Positions 42,705 to 53,298 of a DNA stretch of 64,000 nucleotides are shown here, piece after piece. The translations under genes were made by a program, and so were the position numbers. The DNA lies in assembly GCA_001695595.3 (NCBI GenBank), contig MBPM02000048.1, positions 1 through 64,000 of the forward strand. Reading direction: 5' to 3'. The DNA comes from Plasmopara viticola. Lineage: Eukaryota > Oomycota > Peronosporomycetes > Peronosporales > Peronosporaceae. The notes beneath the pieces are model-generated. The model was not told the origin of the DNA. It ran no database searches and worked only from the letters and a program-made list of their open reading frames with translations. Position 1 is the first letter of the stretch; every line of letters starts with the position of its first letter.

Positions 42705-43552
42705 TTATACATCTACACTGCGTTGATTTAGCGAGAGCTGGTCCGACGAGGACGACGTGCCTCCAGGCGTCGTGGTATCCGAAGCTTGACCTACTGCATC
42801 AGTACCCGAGGTCGACAGATTCGCAATGACGCCATTCGACGATGCAGAGACGCCACCACCCGACGCGACTGCATTCTGCTGCATCCGTTGATACTGCTGA
42901 ATCATCTGCTGTTGCAATTGTTGAGTGGGCCATGCAAAATTTCCAGCCCCTGCGCCACTCTGTTGCGTCTGCAAGAGCTGCTGCAGCATCGCTGCTTGTT
43001 GTTGCTGGAGCTGTTGCTGGTACACGGCCTGTGGGTCGACTGGGCCCTACATGACAGCATACACACGATCCTTTAGATGATCCTTCATGAAATAAAGCAG
43101 TTTCTAGGTGCTTGTACCTTTTTAGCAGGTTTGATGTCGTCGCGCGGGACAATGTCAATGAGGAAATCAAAGACGTCCGTCTTGGTAATGGCCATGGCAA
43201 TGTCATTGCGCTGAAGCGTACGCCGCTTGTTCTCCTCCGTGTGGATCCACGCGCGAAGACTGAGCTCAAGGATGAACATTTCACAGGCCTTGGCAAAGAG
43301 AACGGGCGCCTCGGCGCTGATCATCCGCACGTCTTCGTCCGTTTTCATAATCTTCTTGATGCGAGCAAGGGGCAATTGATGCGTCTTAAAGTCATAGGCA
43401 TTTGGGTCAATCTGGGCAATGTCTTGGATTTGGTGCTGCCAGAAAGCGTGAAGCGCGAGTTGCTGCTGTTGCATCTGTGCACGTTGATTCTGGAGCTGGA
43501 GTTGCATCTGGAGGTTGGCATTGCTCGCATTGGCGTCTCCGTCGTTCGACAT
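42705..43552 (-). CDS. CCAAT-binding factor subunit C (NF-YC/HAP5)
   Basis: A histone-fold subunit that pairs with NF-YB, then NF-YA, to bind CCAAT boxes. Exons are 43552-43118 and 43046-42705, joined by a 71-nt intron, giving 258 aa. The core at about residues 55-135 is typical: [60 protein letters not shown] and [13 protein letters not shown] Gln-rich N-terminus ([17 protein letters not shown]) and a very Gln-rich second exon ([18 protein letters not shown]) flank it, as in other NF-YC activators. The Ser/Thr/Gly-rich tail is short. The start ATG at 43552 is the only in-frame Met before the core. Confidence 0.94.
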
Positions 43553-43871
43553 GCCGACAGGGTCTGGTGCTAGACGCCAGCAACATGGTCACACATCCAC
43601 ACCCACACGTGAGTGAACGGAGCTTGTCATAGGCGGAAAAACACGCTTCGCTCTCATTGGGCATGAACTTACCTTCCGCTACGGGCTATTGGTCGATTGA
43701 AAAGAAGCTCTGTCAGTGGCGGAACGGGGGGCGCGCCAATTATTTTTGGCTAGCTTAGTTGCTTCAATACAAAGGAGCAGAGGGAGCAAAACCTCGTGGT
43801 CGCGACTAAGGTTTTATTGGTGCACGCAACTGGATAGTATTTTTATACGTTGGCTAAAAATATGACTATAG
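43553..43871. other. Divergent promoter region, NF-YC and coiled-coil gene
   Basis: 319 bp between two divergent start codons. Sequence near 43690 contains ggctattggtcgattg, whose ATTGG is an inverted CCAAT box, which would be a suitable site for autoregulation by the NF-Y complex. That function is inference; the box could be chance. Confidence 0.35.
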
Positions 43872-44640
43872 ATGAGCTTGATGCGCATGGTGACACCGTT
43901 AAATACTGCGTCCAAGAGTACAATGAACAATGCGTGGCATTGGCAGCAACGATTTGAGCCCATGGACATGGAAATTATGTGTCAGCGACAGATTCTTAAG
44001 GAACTTTTTTGATTTGGAATTGGAAAGTTTTGTAGTAACCACACGTCACAGCTTTTGACTGTCGTTGTAGATCCGCAACTTTAAGCCATATAATCTCTGG
44101 CTAAAGGAAAAGGCAAAAGCTCAAGAGAAATACGGCTTTCACGAGCCCATTGTACATTTCGACATCAAGGACAAGGAGTTGGAGATTGACGCCTCTTTTC
44201 GAGCTTGGCTGTGTCAAAAGCGCCTGCAAAAGAAGAAAGAAAAAGCACTTGATGTTAAAGCCAATGGCACTTTAGAGGTGTGTTATCTAGACTGAGCTGA
44301 ACGTTCTGCTTGTTGACACAGTGTTATTTGTTAGCCCACACCATGGCGCAAACCTCCCTCTTTGCATGTTAATCCAAAGTTGAAGAAAGGATCTATGCGC
44401 AAAGCGGAATCTACGATGAGTAGTAAAGAAAGATTGCGTCCTAAGCACTCGGAAGTCGACAATCAGCAGGCTTATAATGCGTGGCTAGCCCGAATACGTC
44501 TTGAAGACTGGGTCAGGCGACTCCAGCACCAGAACGACGTGGACAAGCACGAGCAGCAGCAACGCGAGAGGCACAGGATCACGTGGCAGAAGAAATTGGC
44601 CGTTTGTGCCTACTCAACATTAGCTTTGCCACAAAAGTAG
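43872..44640 (+). CDS. Small coiled-coil protein with a non-canonical donor site
   Basis: Exons are 43872-44000, 44071-44277 and 44335-44640, giving 213 aa. The protein is basic and helical: RNFKPYNLWLKEKAKAQEKY, then SFRAWLCQKRLQKKKEK, then YNAWLARIRLEDWVRRLQHQ. Repeated Trp-x-x-(K/R) patterns recall the CCDC34/MAP9-type coiled-coil families, but I cannot assign it. Exon 1 was placed because its frame runs open through MNNAWHWQQRFEPMDMEI and ends, in phase, 70 bases before the exon 2 acceptor. That junction starts with GA (aag/gaactt) where a GT is expected. The gene therefore either uses a GA-AG intron, is damaged, or has a different first exon. It is divergent from NF-YC. Confidence 0.6.
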
Positions 44641-46104
44641 CTCCAAGTGAAGCTACAGCTTCTTGAGTAGCAGGACAGAAACTCAAGCGAATAATTTATA
44701 TCGAAGAGCTACACTTTTAGTGTTAAAATGAAGGACATTAGAACGTATATTTACTCCGTCATAAGTTTTATTAATAAAAATAATTTGGGCCCGGAGTCAA
44801 CACACTGTACGCGGTGGTGTGTCTGTCCCTTGTGTCGCACAAGCATTTGGCTGCGCTCAGCGTCATCTACATGCATAGCCCGTAATTTAAATAAGAAGGG
44901 TCCGATATGGTTCAAACATGGCCTGCAAGCAATGACCATAAATCACGATGTCAAGATTTTACAAAGGATAACTTCACTTAATGCTAATCCGTCCAGGTTG
45001 TGTGTTTAATTAAGTAGGACATATATATTAACAATTTGTAGAAGACAATCATTAATTTATTGCCTTCTTCAAATCGCTGATAAATTCTATTTGCTACTTC
45101 GAGCTTTATTTGAAATGTAGCAAGTATATAATGAGGTCAAGTGCAGTAAAACTCGGAAAATTAGAATGGCAATTTTTGGCAAAAGCACGGCCGTAACACT
45201 CGCGAGCATTGGTGCATGTAGGACAATCCGACAGGCTTAGTAGCGAAACGGAAAGTGAGGTTTTCTTCCCTGTTTACTACCACAAATTTAGCTCGACCAC
45301 AGCTTGGCACCATATTGATTAACGGGTAGCCTTCTCGTCTTAGGGCATCGCACGAATGAAACCGCGTCGTTTCTCTATTTGTGCGAGATCAGCAACCGTC
45401 TCAGCTACTGCTTTTTGAGAAACGGCTTGCGACTTTTACTAATCTTGTAAACGAACTAACCGAAACAAATGTGGAGTGTTCGGTTGTTGCGGTCAATCTC
45501 GTTCGTTTTCGTCATCGGCTCCACTACCCGTACAATAGCAGCATTTCCCATTTCGCGTCGATCGTCCACATTCCCCTTCAAGGCCTTTCAAAAGGTACGA
45601 ATGCCTTTCAGCCACCACGATGAGACCAATAGCGCCCACATCCGCAAAAGGCTTCTGTTCGTTCGGTGCAAGAACGATGAATCCATTGCTGAGGGCGTGC
45701 GACAACTCCAAAAGTACGTTTTTTTCTCAACTGCTTTCGCTGAAATGGCACCAAGTAATCAATCTCCTCTATCGATTAGTGTATTTCCCAGTCCGACAGA
45801 TACCATGATGTCTCCCATCAGCAAAGCTTTTCGAGCACGATCTTTCCAGAGCAATCGAACTGTGATAACGTGGTCAAGTCTGAAGCGGGAGAGCAAGTAA
45901 AGTGGTCTGTTTGACTTGATACGTCAGTGCACATCAAGTCGTACCCAAAAAATTTCGAAGAAACATATGTAGAAACCTCGATTTTTGACATGGACCGCGG
46001 CTATGTCACACACCTACATAAGGATTCGCACTCAAAAATATATATATTATTATATGCATAATATATGTATTAAGCTTTTTTTTAATGATCCCTATAATTT
46101 TACC
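44641..46104. other. Gene-poor region with an unresolved coding-like patch
   Basis: Nothing is visible at 44641-45160 beyond short frames. At 45166-45900 both strands carry open stretches. On the plus strand a 144-codon frame (45469-45900) overlaps an 80-codon frame (45381-45623). On the minus strand, protein-like blocks such as ALSNGFIVLAPNEQKPFADV and AKFVVVNREENLTFRF appear in different frames, separated by stops. I could not build a gene on either strand. A decayed minus-strand gene is my best guess. Near 46040-46080 is a ta-rich tract just before VPS26C. Confidence 0.3.
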
Positions 46105-47390
46105 ATGAGCTCCACACTTGACGTGAAGCTCAACCGTATTGACCGCATCTTTCATCCTCATGTACATGCTTGATTACGAATATGCACGTCAAAGCTGTGA
46201 CCGGATCGTACTTCTTTCATGTAGGAAATTGTGCAGGGTCAGGTGGTCATTTCGTCGCTCAAGGGCTTTTCCCACCAAGGTTTGGCGATGAAGGTTGAAG
46301 GGAGTGCTCGGTTGCAGGTGTCTACTAAAACCTCAGGGCTCTTCGACTCGCTCAACAATCACGTAAAACCTTTGGAGCTCGTATACTTTCACCTGCCCGT
46401 GGCTCCAGCGGGCAAAGTGCCACCTGGTCTCTCCAAGTTTCCGTTTGAGTTTGAGCTCCAGAGTAATGACGAGCACGAGCTGCTCGAGACGTACCATGGC
46501 GTGTACATTTCAATCAAGTACGAAATTACATGCGACTGTATTCGTGGTATCATGAAGAACAAATTGCACAAGAGTCTAGAGTTTGTGGTGGAAGTACCGG
46601 TGGGCATTATGAAGATGAATTAAAGTTTTAATCGATAGTAACAGCAAAAGTGTTGTGCATTTTACAGCTCAAGGAGCCACTACCAGATTTGCCTCAAGTT
46701 TTTCACATCACCCCAAAGTCGCTGGAAAATGTGCGTCAGAGGGAGGCTAGTGGATAAATGTTCTGAGACAGAGTTCGCTCACTTTGGCATGCAGAATTTA
46801 GCGAAAATGCCGTATTTCCATATCACGGGCAAGGTCCACCGTACAAATTGTCCCGTAAATATGCCGTTTACAGGCGAGGTATGGTAATTTGAATGTGGCG
46901 TTTGTGTTTGAGCAGAATATGACTGCATGTCTTTTTAGATAATAATCGAAGAAGCCAAAAGCCCGATCAAGTCGATAGACTTACAGCTGATTCGAGTGGA
47001 AAGTGTGGCTCATGCCGAAGGAGTTACGAAAGAAGGCAAGTCTCAAAAAAGACGAGGTTGATTGCTGCTAAGAAATGACGAGTTTGTGTGAATATCGGTT
47101 TCTCCTTATACAGCAACAGAGATTCAGAATGTTCAGATTGGATGGGGTGATGTATGTCGACAAATGCCAATCCCCATCTACATGATCTTTCCACGGTTGT
47201 TCACGTGTCCGACGATGCTGACCCCTGGTATGTCCAAAGTACTATGAATTGACTTCGGTTTTTTGCTAAACTCATGTTTTTTTGCACACATGCGAAAGCT
47301 TTTAAGGTTGAATTTGAAACAAATATCGTGGTTTTATTCGAAAACGGCAGCATGATAACCGAAAACTTTCCAATTACTCTGTATCGTTAA
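46105..47390 (+). CDS. VPS26C: VPS26C (DSCR3), retriever complex subunit
   Basis: An arrestin-fold subunit of the retriever complex, which recycles endosomal cargo with the CCC complex. Seven exons: 46105-46161, 46225-46599, 46668-46730, 46795-46878, 46939-47035, 47114-47227 and 47299-47390, giving 293 aa (human 297). Family blocks are in order: VKLNRIDRIFHP, FPFEFELQ with ETYHGVYISIKYEITCD, FHITPKSLEN, GKVHRTNCPVNMPFTGEI, SIDLQLIRVESVAHAEG, ATEIQNVQI with DVCRQMPIPIYMIFPRLFTC, and FKVEFETNIVVLF ending ENFPITLYR. The fifth intron begins gcaagt (47036), a GC-AG intron with the expected strong consensus. Others are GT-AG. A single Trp (IGWGDVC) replaces the usual Ala-Asp before GDVC. Confidence 0.94.
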
Positions 47391-47544
47391 GCGACCTTTC
47401 ATCGTATCGACTGTATTGTTTTAATTTTGACAAGACTAAAATTGGTACTTAGGTACTGACTTTGGTCGAGCATTTATATTCCGTATAAACAGCCGGAAGG
47501 TTCTTGCCTTGCTTTTAAAATGGCAAATTCTTCTTTCATTTCAC

Positions 47545-48931
47545 TTACTTGTTTCGCTTGAAGATCTTGCTGATCAGTAAAGTAAACACTTCCGATGGCA
47601 TCATCGACACGTTCGCAATCTCGTCCATGAGTGTTTTGTACGTCTCGTCTTCGTAACGATGGTAAACATTGGCAAGGTCAAGCTCATTGTACAGCGTCTT
47701 GACGGCAGCAATCGCGTTGGCGTCATGACGGCCGTAATTGAATTTGAGCAGCTCCCTCTGTTCCGGAGTCGCGCGATCGAGAGCTTGGACAACGAGCCAG
47801 CTACATTTATTGTCTTGCACATCCGTCCCTACCTTGCCAATGACCTCTTCATCGCCGTAACAGTCGAGAAAATCGTCTTGGACCTGAAAGTACTCGCCAA
47901 TCTGCACGCAAATCTTTTTCGCGACATTGTGCGAAGCCTCGTCGACCACTCCATTCAAATACATGGCACACGACGTCGAGAGATAAAATGTGTAGTAAGC
48001 GGTCTTGTTGATCACAATTTGACGGTATCTGTAAAATATACGATAAATTTCACCTTTTCAATATGTAAATTTCAACTAAAAAGTTACTTACCGCTCAACG
48101 GTAAACCGGTCCAGGTCCACCTCGCTATCTAAAGGTTGCGACGTCAGGTCCAAGAGTTGCCCAATCTCCGTGTGGAACACAACCTCAATTTAGCAAAAAG
48201 GGCGCTAAAAGTTAGAGTCGGATGCATTAAATCGTAGGGACCCCATGGACGTACATCGTGGAAAGTGTCCACCAAATCAAGGTAGAATGGCTCCGAGCGA
48301 AAGTGTTTCTTCAAGATCTGAAACACAAAGGCTTCCAGTAGGAAAGCGTCGTTGATTGCAATCATCTTGACGTTGGGCTTGCGATACCAGCACGGCTGGC
48401 CGCGACGCGTGATGGACTCGTCCATCATATCGTCCGCAACTAAGAAAAAGGCTTGCAGCTGCTTTACATGAAGCACGCCATGCGTCAAACTCGTAATCCT
48501 CAATCAACAGTATCACTGAGCAGCAATAAATACGTTCCCATTCAATGCACCATCCCAGAATACTAGCCTGCTCCTTGAGCTGGGGCGTGAGGACTTTGCT
48601 TGGTGCCATCGCTTGAGTGCTGCGATCCACATGATCGATAAGAGCGTCAGCCTAATTGTACTATTGGCTATCTCAAAGGGCTACGAAAGGTTACGTAACC
48701 ATTGCACGACGCTAATACCGCGGATCAGCTTGCCACCGATGCAGTTATACTCAATGACGTCGTTTACCCAATCGAGAGCATCCTGGGGCAGTTGGAACTC
48801 GGTGGCTAGCAGCTCCAGCACCTCCACTTTAAGCTTCCCGCACACGGCAATGAAGTCTAATCAATAGGTACAAAGTAAGGACCGGTAGGATACAATGGAC
48901 GCGAAGCCAGACCTTCTCGTTCCTGGGCCAT
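47545..48931 (-). CDS. FPPS: Farnesyl diphosphate synthase
   Basis: Condenses IPP with DMAPP and GPP to make FPP for prenylation, dolichol and ubiquinone. Exons on the minus strand are 48931-48913, 48856-48695, 48611-48538, 48458-48255, 48183-48092 and 48028-47545, giving 344 aa, typical for the family. Landmarks: the MAQER-ED start joining [33 protein letters not shown], first Asp-rich motif [55 protein letters not shown], second Asp-rich motif [30 protein letters not shown] and the ending SKIFKRNK. Both catalytic DDxxD motifs are intact. The third intron (48537-48459) begins GAACGT rather than GT, and no GT in reach keeps the conserved [16 protein letters not shown] junction. The exon 2/3 join is the other soft spot. 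Confidence 0.93.
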
Positions 48932-49040
48932 TGCAGCTTAAGAATAAAATGTATTTATTAAGTTTTATTCTCATTGTGCGGACTTTTATTAAGTACGGGA
49001 ACGCGAAACGACGTAGTCATATGAGGTTACAGCAACGAGC
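48932..49040. promoter_or_regulatory. Short bidirectional promoter, FPPS and TTC29-like gene
   Basis: Only 109 bp separate the two divergent ATGs. The sequence ttctcattgtgcggactttt (48967-48986) resembles the oomycete initiator/flanking element (TCATTYY followed by a T-rich run), but the match is loose. Confidence 0.35.
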
Positions 49041-50455
49041 ATGGCGAGCAAGCAGCGGCGTCAAGAGTCGGAAAGACGGCAGCTCGTGATCGGTAGCGCA
49101 AGTCAATTGATGGTGGATAAGGATGAGCGCGTAGTACGTGAGACGGAGCAAAGGCCGGTGCGAATCCAGCCAATGCGCGGGCTGAGTGTGCAGTCGGGTA
49201 CGCAAGGACATGTCGAGCGGAAGGACTCGACCGATTCGAGCTTTAAAGCTACGTCGGTTGCTGAACAGCAGGCGAAGATGAAGGAACGCTTTTGTACACA
49301 GTTGCTAGTTGACGGATACGTGCAGTCGTTTGTAGAGTTCTTTCAGCTAATGCATCGTAACGAGCACAAAGAAGGTGAGAGCGTTTTGGAGACAGAGCAA
49401 GACAAGATGGCAACGCCTGAGATCTCGACGGTGGTAGATTTGACCGATATGACATTCTTGCGTGACCAATTGGTGGTAGCTGAGCTCGGTAAACGACAGG
49501 AAAAGACCGTGGACGTGATGGCCGCCTACGATACGTTAGCCACGTACTTTGCGAAAAGGCAAGACGGCAAGACGATGATTTATTTCCTGGAAAAAGGGCT
49601 GGAGGTGGCAAGACATGCCAACGATCAAGTCAACGAACGGCGCATCTTGCGTCAAATTGGCATGGGGTATTATGCAAGGGGGGATCTAAATCAGGCTCGA
49701 CAATACCTTGAGCTCATTGTAAAGGTTGCGAACGAGCACGACGACGATGCAGAGGTTCGTAAAGAGACGTATACACAACTTGGCAAAGTATACGATGCTC
49801 TCGCATTGCAACGTGAGCAGGCGGAACAGTATCTTGCTGCGATTGACCTGCACAAACTTCGTCTCGACTGCGCGATAAAGTCGCACAATTTCGAGGCGCA
49901 AATGCACTCGCAGTACAAGATTGGCACCTGTTTCAATGCACTTAATGATCCTGCTAGCGGACTTCCCTTCTTGGAACCTAATGTGAGTCATAGCAACGAT
50001 ATTCCATCGACATGTGTGCTCGTGTGCTTACTATAGTATAGCTTTCTGCAGCACGTCAAAGTGGCGACCTTGAAGGAGAGGGCAACGCTTGCGCCGCGTT
50101 GGCAACAGCGCACGAGAAGCTTGGAAACCATCAGTTGTCGATCGAGTATTTGAATCACTATTTAATCACCGCTACGAGAGCTGAGAACGTAGTCAACCAA
50201 GCCGATGCGTGTGCGCGCCTTGGTCAGATTTACACGACTGCCCAGGATTTCCAGCGCGCTCGCGAGATGCATGAGAAAAATTATGAGCTCATGCAATCTT
50301 TAACAGCCCGGACCGGTGACCGATTGGCCCATAATAATGCTCGTGTAAGTGTCGGAGCCGCTCGTGCCAACGACAAACTGGCCACGCTCCTCTATTTAGT
50401 AAAAGACGATTTCCAACGTCTGTTGACTTGGAAGACCACGTGGACAACCGAGTAG
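49041..50455 (+). CDS. TPR protein, TTC29-like
   Basis: Exons 49041-49982 and 50042-50455 (59-nt intron, phase 0) give 451 aa. An N-terminal disordered 75 aa is followed by ERFCTQLLVDGYVQSFVEFF, like the conserved region before the repeats of TTC29, then about seven TPRs: AYDTLATYFAKRQDGKTMIY, ILRQIGMGYYARGDLNQARQ, TYTQLGKVYDALALQ, HSQYKIGTCFNALNDPASGL, ACAALATAHEKLGNHQLSIE and CARLGQIYTTAQDFQRAREM. TTC29 is required for sperm and ciliary motility in animals and is associated with axonemal dynein assembly or transport. That would fit zoospore flagella here, but TPR proteins are easily confused, so the family call is moderate. It shares a 109-bp promoter with FPPS and is convergent with the RRM gene, 51 bp away. 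Confidence 0.72.
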
Positions 50456-50506
50456 AAAGTAATAATTAAGTTACAATGACGAGAAACTGTGTTGCAAGTC
50501 GGATGG

Positions 50507-50908
50507 TTACGACGTAAACACGCTTTCATCTTCCTCTGTTGGCGGATCCACGATGCTCACGCGCAGCAAGCGGCCATCGAGCTCCTGGCCATTCATCTCA
50601 ATCGCTGCCTCCAGTGCCTCGTCAAACGTCGAATACACTAAATGTGCCCATAATTGCGTATACGAATGGTCAGGTTGGACTAGCTCAGCGCCCTCGAGCG
50701 GTCCAAACGCCGTAAAGACTTCGCGCAGCCGCGTCTCGTCCGTCTTCCAATGCAAACCTGCCTTTGTCACTGTGAGCACCGATTACGCTATAACGTGATC
50801 TTGTTGCTAGCTAAGTGTCATCTCACCCGTTACAGCAACATGCGTCGACTTCATCCGACAACGACCGCGAAGCTTCGTGGCGCTCTGGCGCAGTGTTTGC
50901 AGCAGCAT
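50507..50908 (-). CDS. Small RRM protein, probably mitochondrial
   Basis: Exons 50908-50827 and 50769-50507, 114 aa, intron 57 nt with donor gtgaga. The N-terminus MLLQTLRQSATKLRGRCRMK is basic and amphipathic with no acidic residue, like a mitochondrial presequence. The rest is one RRM: GLHWKTDETRLREVFTAFGP, LVQPDHSYTQLWAHLVYSTF (RNP1 region degraded: WAHLVYS lacks the aromatic F-x-F pattern) and MNGQELDGRLLRVSIVDPP. Exon 2 alone has no ATG, which led to the upstream exon. It resembles plant and protist organellar glycine-poor RRM proteins acting in RNA editing or stability, but the role is inferred. Confidence 0.72.
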
Positions 50909-51052
50909 GCTATTGGCGCTTTGTTCTTGTATTGCGACATCCCTGTACAATAGCATCGTCAGAAAAAAAAACTGTCCTTCAATTTAGTCGAAGAATTACG
51001 CACGTTCTTTGGTAATTTTTTAGTCGAAAAGGTGGCTTTAAACTTGGCTCAC

Positions 51053-53233
51053 ATGGCTCACGTAGCAAGCGACGAGGTCATGACGGACCTCCCGAGTGCG
51101 ACGCGTCGTCGTAGCAGTGAGAGCAACGTCCGTCCACCTCCTCGCTCTTCCACTAGTCGACTTTGTGTCTTGCCGGTGTTGCAGTTTTGGAAAGCCTTTG
51201 ATCTCGACAGTAAGCGCGTCCTCTTGGACTCCCAAGGCAACACAATGAAGAGTGAGAAAGACGCGAGCGTTCGGTCCCGTAAAAAATTGGCAGAGACCAC
51301 CCAGCAATTTCGACGTCTGGCTAGTGATGCCGAGAAAGCTGCAGGTGCGGGACCACTGCTCAAGGCTTATCAAGAGGAAATTGACCACTTGACCCGTCGC
51401 GCCAAGTTTGCCGAGAATGCCTTCTTTCAGCTCTACAAGGGACTCTATGCTGCCCCTGACCCCGTCCCAGCTTTGGCCGTGGCGGCTTCGAGTTCGGAAA
51501 TGGACGATTTGGCTGCAGAAAACCATAAATTACAGCGTGAGCTCAAAGAGTACGAGGCCGAGTTCGTGTCGCTGAAGAATCAAGAGATTACGATTCGGAA
51601 ATTGGAAGAGCAGGTTTCTGCTAGTGCCCGAAATCACGACGATTCTGTGCATCAGCAGGTGGAACAACGTACCCGAGAGGTGGTCTCTCAGTTGGACAAT
51701 GCGCAATTAGAGTGGGCACAACAGCGTCGAGACTACGAACGTCAACTCGAAGCTTCTCGTACTGAATTACGTGAGGCGTTTGCCAAGATGGATGCGATGC
51801 AGTCGGAATTGTTTGCACACAAACAACAATCCGGTTTGGCGCGCAATACTCTTGACGCGGAAATGGAAGCCATGTCACGAGAATCGCTTTTATCGCAAAC
51901 GTTGCGATTGGAAAACGCGCAACTGAAGAAGCAGCTTGAAGAGCTACGCAACGCATCGTTAGTGTCAAATCTTGTAACTTCTCGGTCGTCACTTCCGTCG
52001 GATGGCGACACAGCAGCAAGTGTACCACCGGCAAGAGAGATGCAGGCAGAGCAAGACGCAGTTGTAGCAGCGTTGCGTCAAGAGATCATTCGCTTGAAGG
52101 AAGTTTCTGCAACTGCAAGTGCAGTTGCTGGAGAAGAATTGGAGCGATTAAAGACTGCGCTAGACAGCGCCACTAGATCACAGAAAGAGCTCGAGAAGCA
52201 GCTGGCGTCGCGACCGACGAAGGAAATGTTTTATGCATTGACACGAAAGTTGCAGGTTTTGCAACAGCTCGAGTACAATGTTGTCGATGACGACGACGAA
52301 AAGAGCGAGATGTTGGCAATGGCTGCATCGGAAGAGAACGAAGCTGTGAATCGGGTCGAGGCCGCGACGGTCGCGGTCGAACAAATCCTCGTGTCTCGAG
52401 TACGTCGTTTGGAGCACGTCCTTCAAGAGTGCGAACGCTCGCTCCAATCTCGAACCTTGCAAGTACAAAGCGTGCAGAGCGACCTTGATGCTCGTGATGC
52501 CAAGATCCAAGAGCAGGCAAGCTTGATTCGCAACTTGGAGGAGAGTGTTGCGTCATTGGAAAAGGCCCGACGAAAGCCTCCATCGGGTGTGATTGGTGGA
52601 GATATTGGCTCGGAGATCCTTTTGGATGCCGTGGAAGATCAGTGGACCGGTACGTTGATCTCGTCGCGTGGAGCTGGAGCTGGAGCACTAGGCGCCGACG
52701 CTGCCTCTGCATCAAATTCTTCGTCCGACAGCAAGATGCTGGATATTGTCCGTAGTCAGCGTGATCGATTTCGTGAGCGGATGAAAGAATTGCAGAGCGA
52801 GAAAACGAGGGTCGAGGAGCTTGCCCAGTCGTACAAGAGCACAGTCGCGCGGCTCGAGACGGACAATATGCAATTGTACCACAAGATTCGCTACTTGCAG
52901 AGTTATAGCACCAAGGCGGGCGGTCCTCGTGTCAAGCCACACTTGTCGGTGCTGGAAGATGGCCACGGCGGCCTGTACGACGTGGAAGCGCGCTACCGTG
53001 GCCTGTACGAAGAAAAGATGAATCCGTTTGCGCAATTTAATAAAATGGAGACGCAGCAGCGCTTTACGAACCTCAATCCCGTGGACAAGATTCTCCTCAC
53101 GAGTGCCAAAGTGCTCTTAAGTCACCGAATCACGCGCAACATGGCGTTTGGGTATATGTTGCTCTTGCATTGTCTCGTCGTGGCCACACTTTATTCCTTC
53201 ATGCACGTGTGCGGGATTACCAATGACTCTTAA
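51053..53233 (+). CDS. Golgi protein CASP (CUX1/CASP family)
   Basis: A 726-aa tail-anchored Golgi coiled-coil tether. The start is the first in-frame ATG at 51053; the frame itself extends further upstream without an ATG. Residues 45-90 (VLQFWKAFDLDSKRVLLDSQ) match the conserved CASP N-terminus (SLWKRFDLDxxRxxLDEQ). Long coiled-coil stretches follow, with Gln/Glu/Leu heptads to about residue 640. The C-terminal CASP domain is clear: YKSTVARLETDNMQLYHKIR, KIRYLQSY, FAQFNKMETQQRFTNLNPVD and a TM segment FGYMLLLHCLVVATLYSFMH ending in a short lumenal tail. Conserved LFYxKxRYLxSY and FxxRE-like residues place it in the CASP family, which works with golgin-84 in intra-Golgi retrograde traffic. 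Confidence 0.9.
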   Translation: MAHVASDEVMTDLPSATRRRSSESNVRPPPRSSTSRLCVLPVLQFWKAFDLDSKRVLLDSQGNTMKSEKDASVRSRKKLAETTQQFRRLASDAEKAAGAGPLLKAYQEEIDHLTRRAKFAENAFFQLYKGLYAAPDPVPALAVAASSSEMDDLAAENHKLQRELKEYEAEFVSLKNQEITIRKLEEQVSASARNHDDSVHQQVEQRTREVVSQLDNAQLEWAQQRRDYERQLEASRTELREAFAKMDAMQSELFAHKQQSGLARNTLDAEMEAMSRESLLSQTLRLENAQLKKQLEELRNASLVSNLVTSRSSLPSDGDTAASVPPAREMQAEQDAVVAALRQEIIRLKEVSATASAVAGEELERLKTALDSATRSQKELEKQLASRPTKEMFYALTRKLQVLQQLEYNVVDDDDEKSEMLAMAASEENEAVNRVEAATVAVEQILVSRVRRLEHVLQECERSLQSRTLQVQSVQSDLDARDAKIQEQASLIRNLEESVASLEKARRKPPSGVIGGDIGSEILLDAVEDQWTGTLISSRGAGAGALGADAASASNSSSDSKMLDIVRSQRDRFRERMKELQSEKTRVEELAQSYKSTVARLETDNMQLYHKIRYLQSYSTKAGGPRVKPHLSVLEDGHGGLYDVEARYRGLYEEKMNPFAQFNKMETQQRFTNLNPVDKILLTSAKVLLSHRITRNMAFGYMLLLHCLVVATLYSFMHVCGITNDS

Positions 53234-53298
53234 GTGGCAACTAGGGATAGAAACTATACTTTAATTCGACGCACTTTCCGTTTTCAATACGTTTTAGG

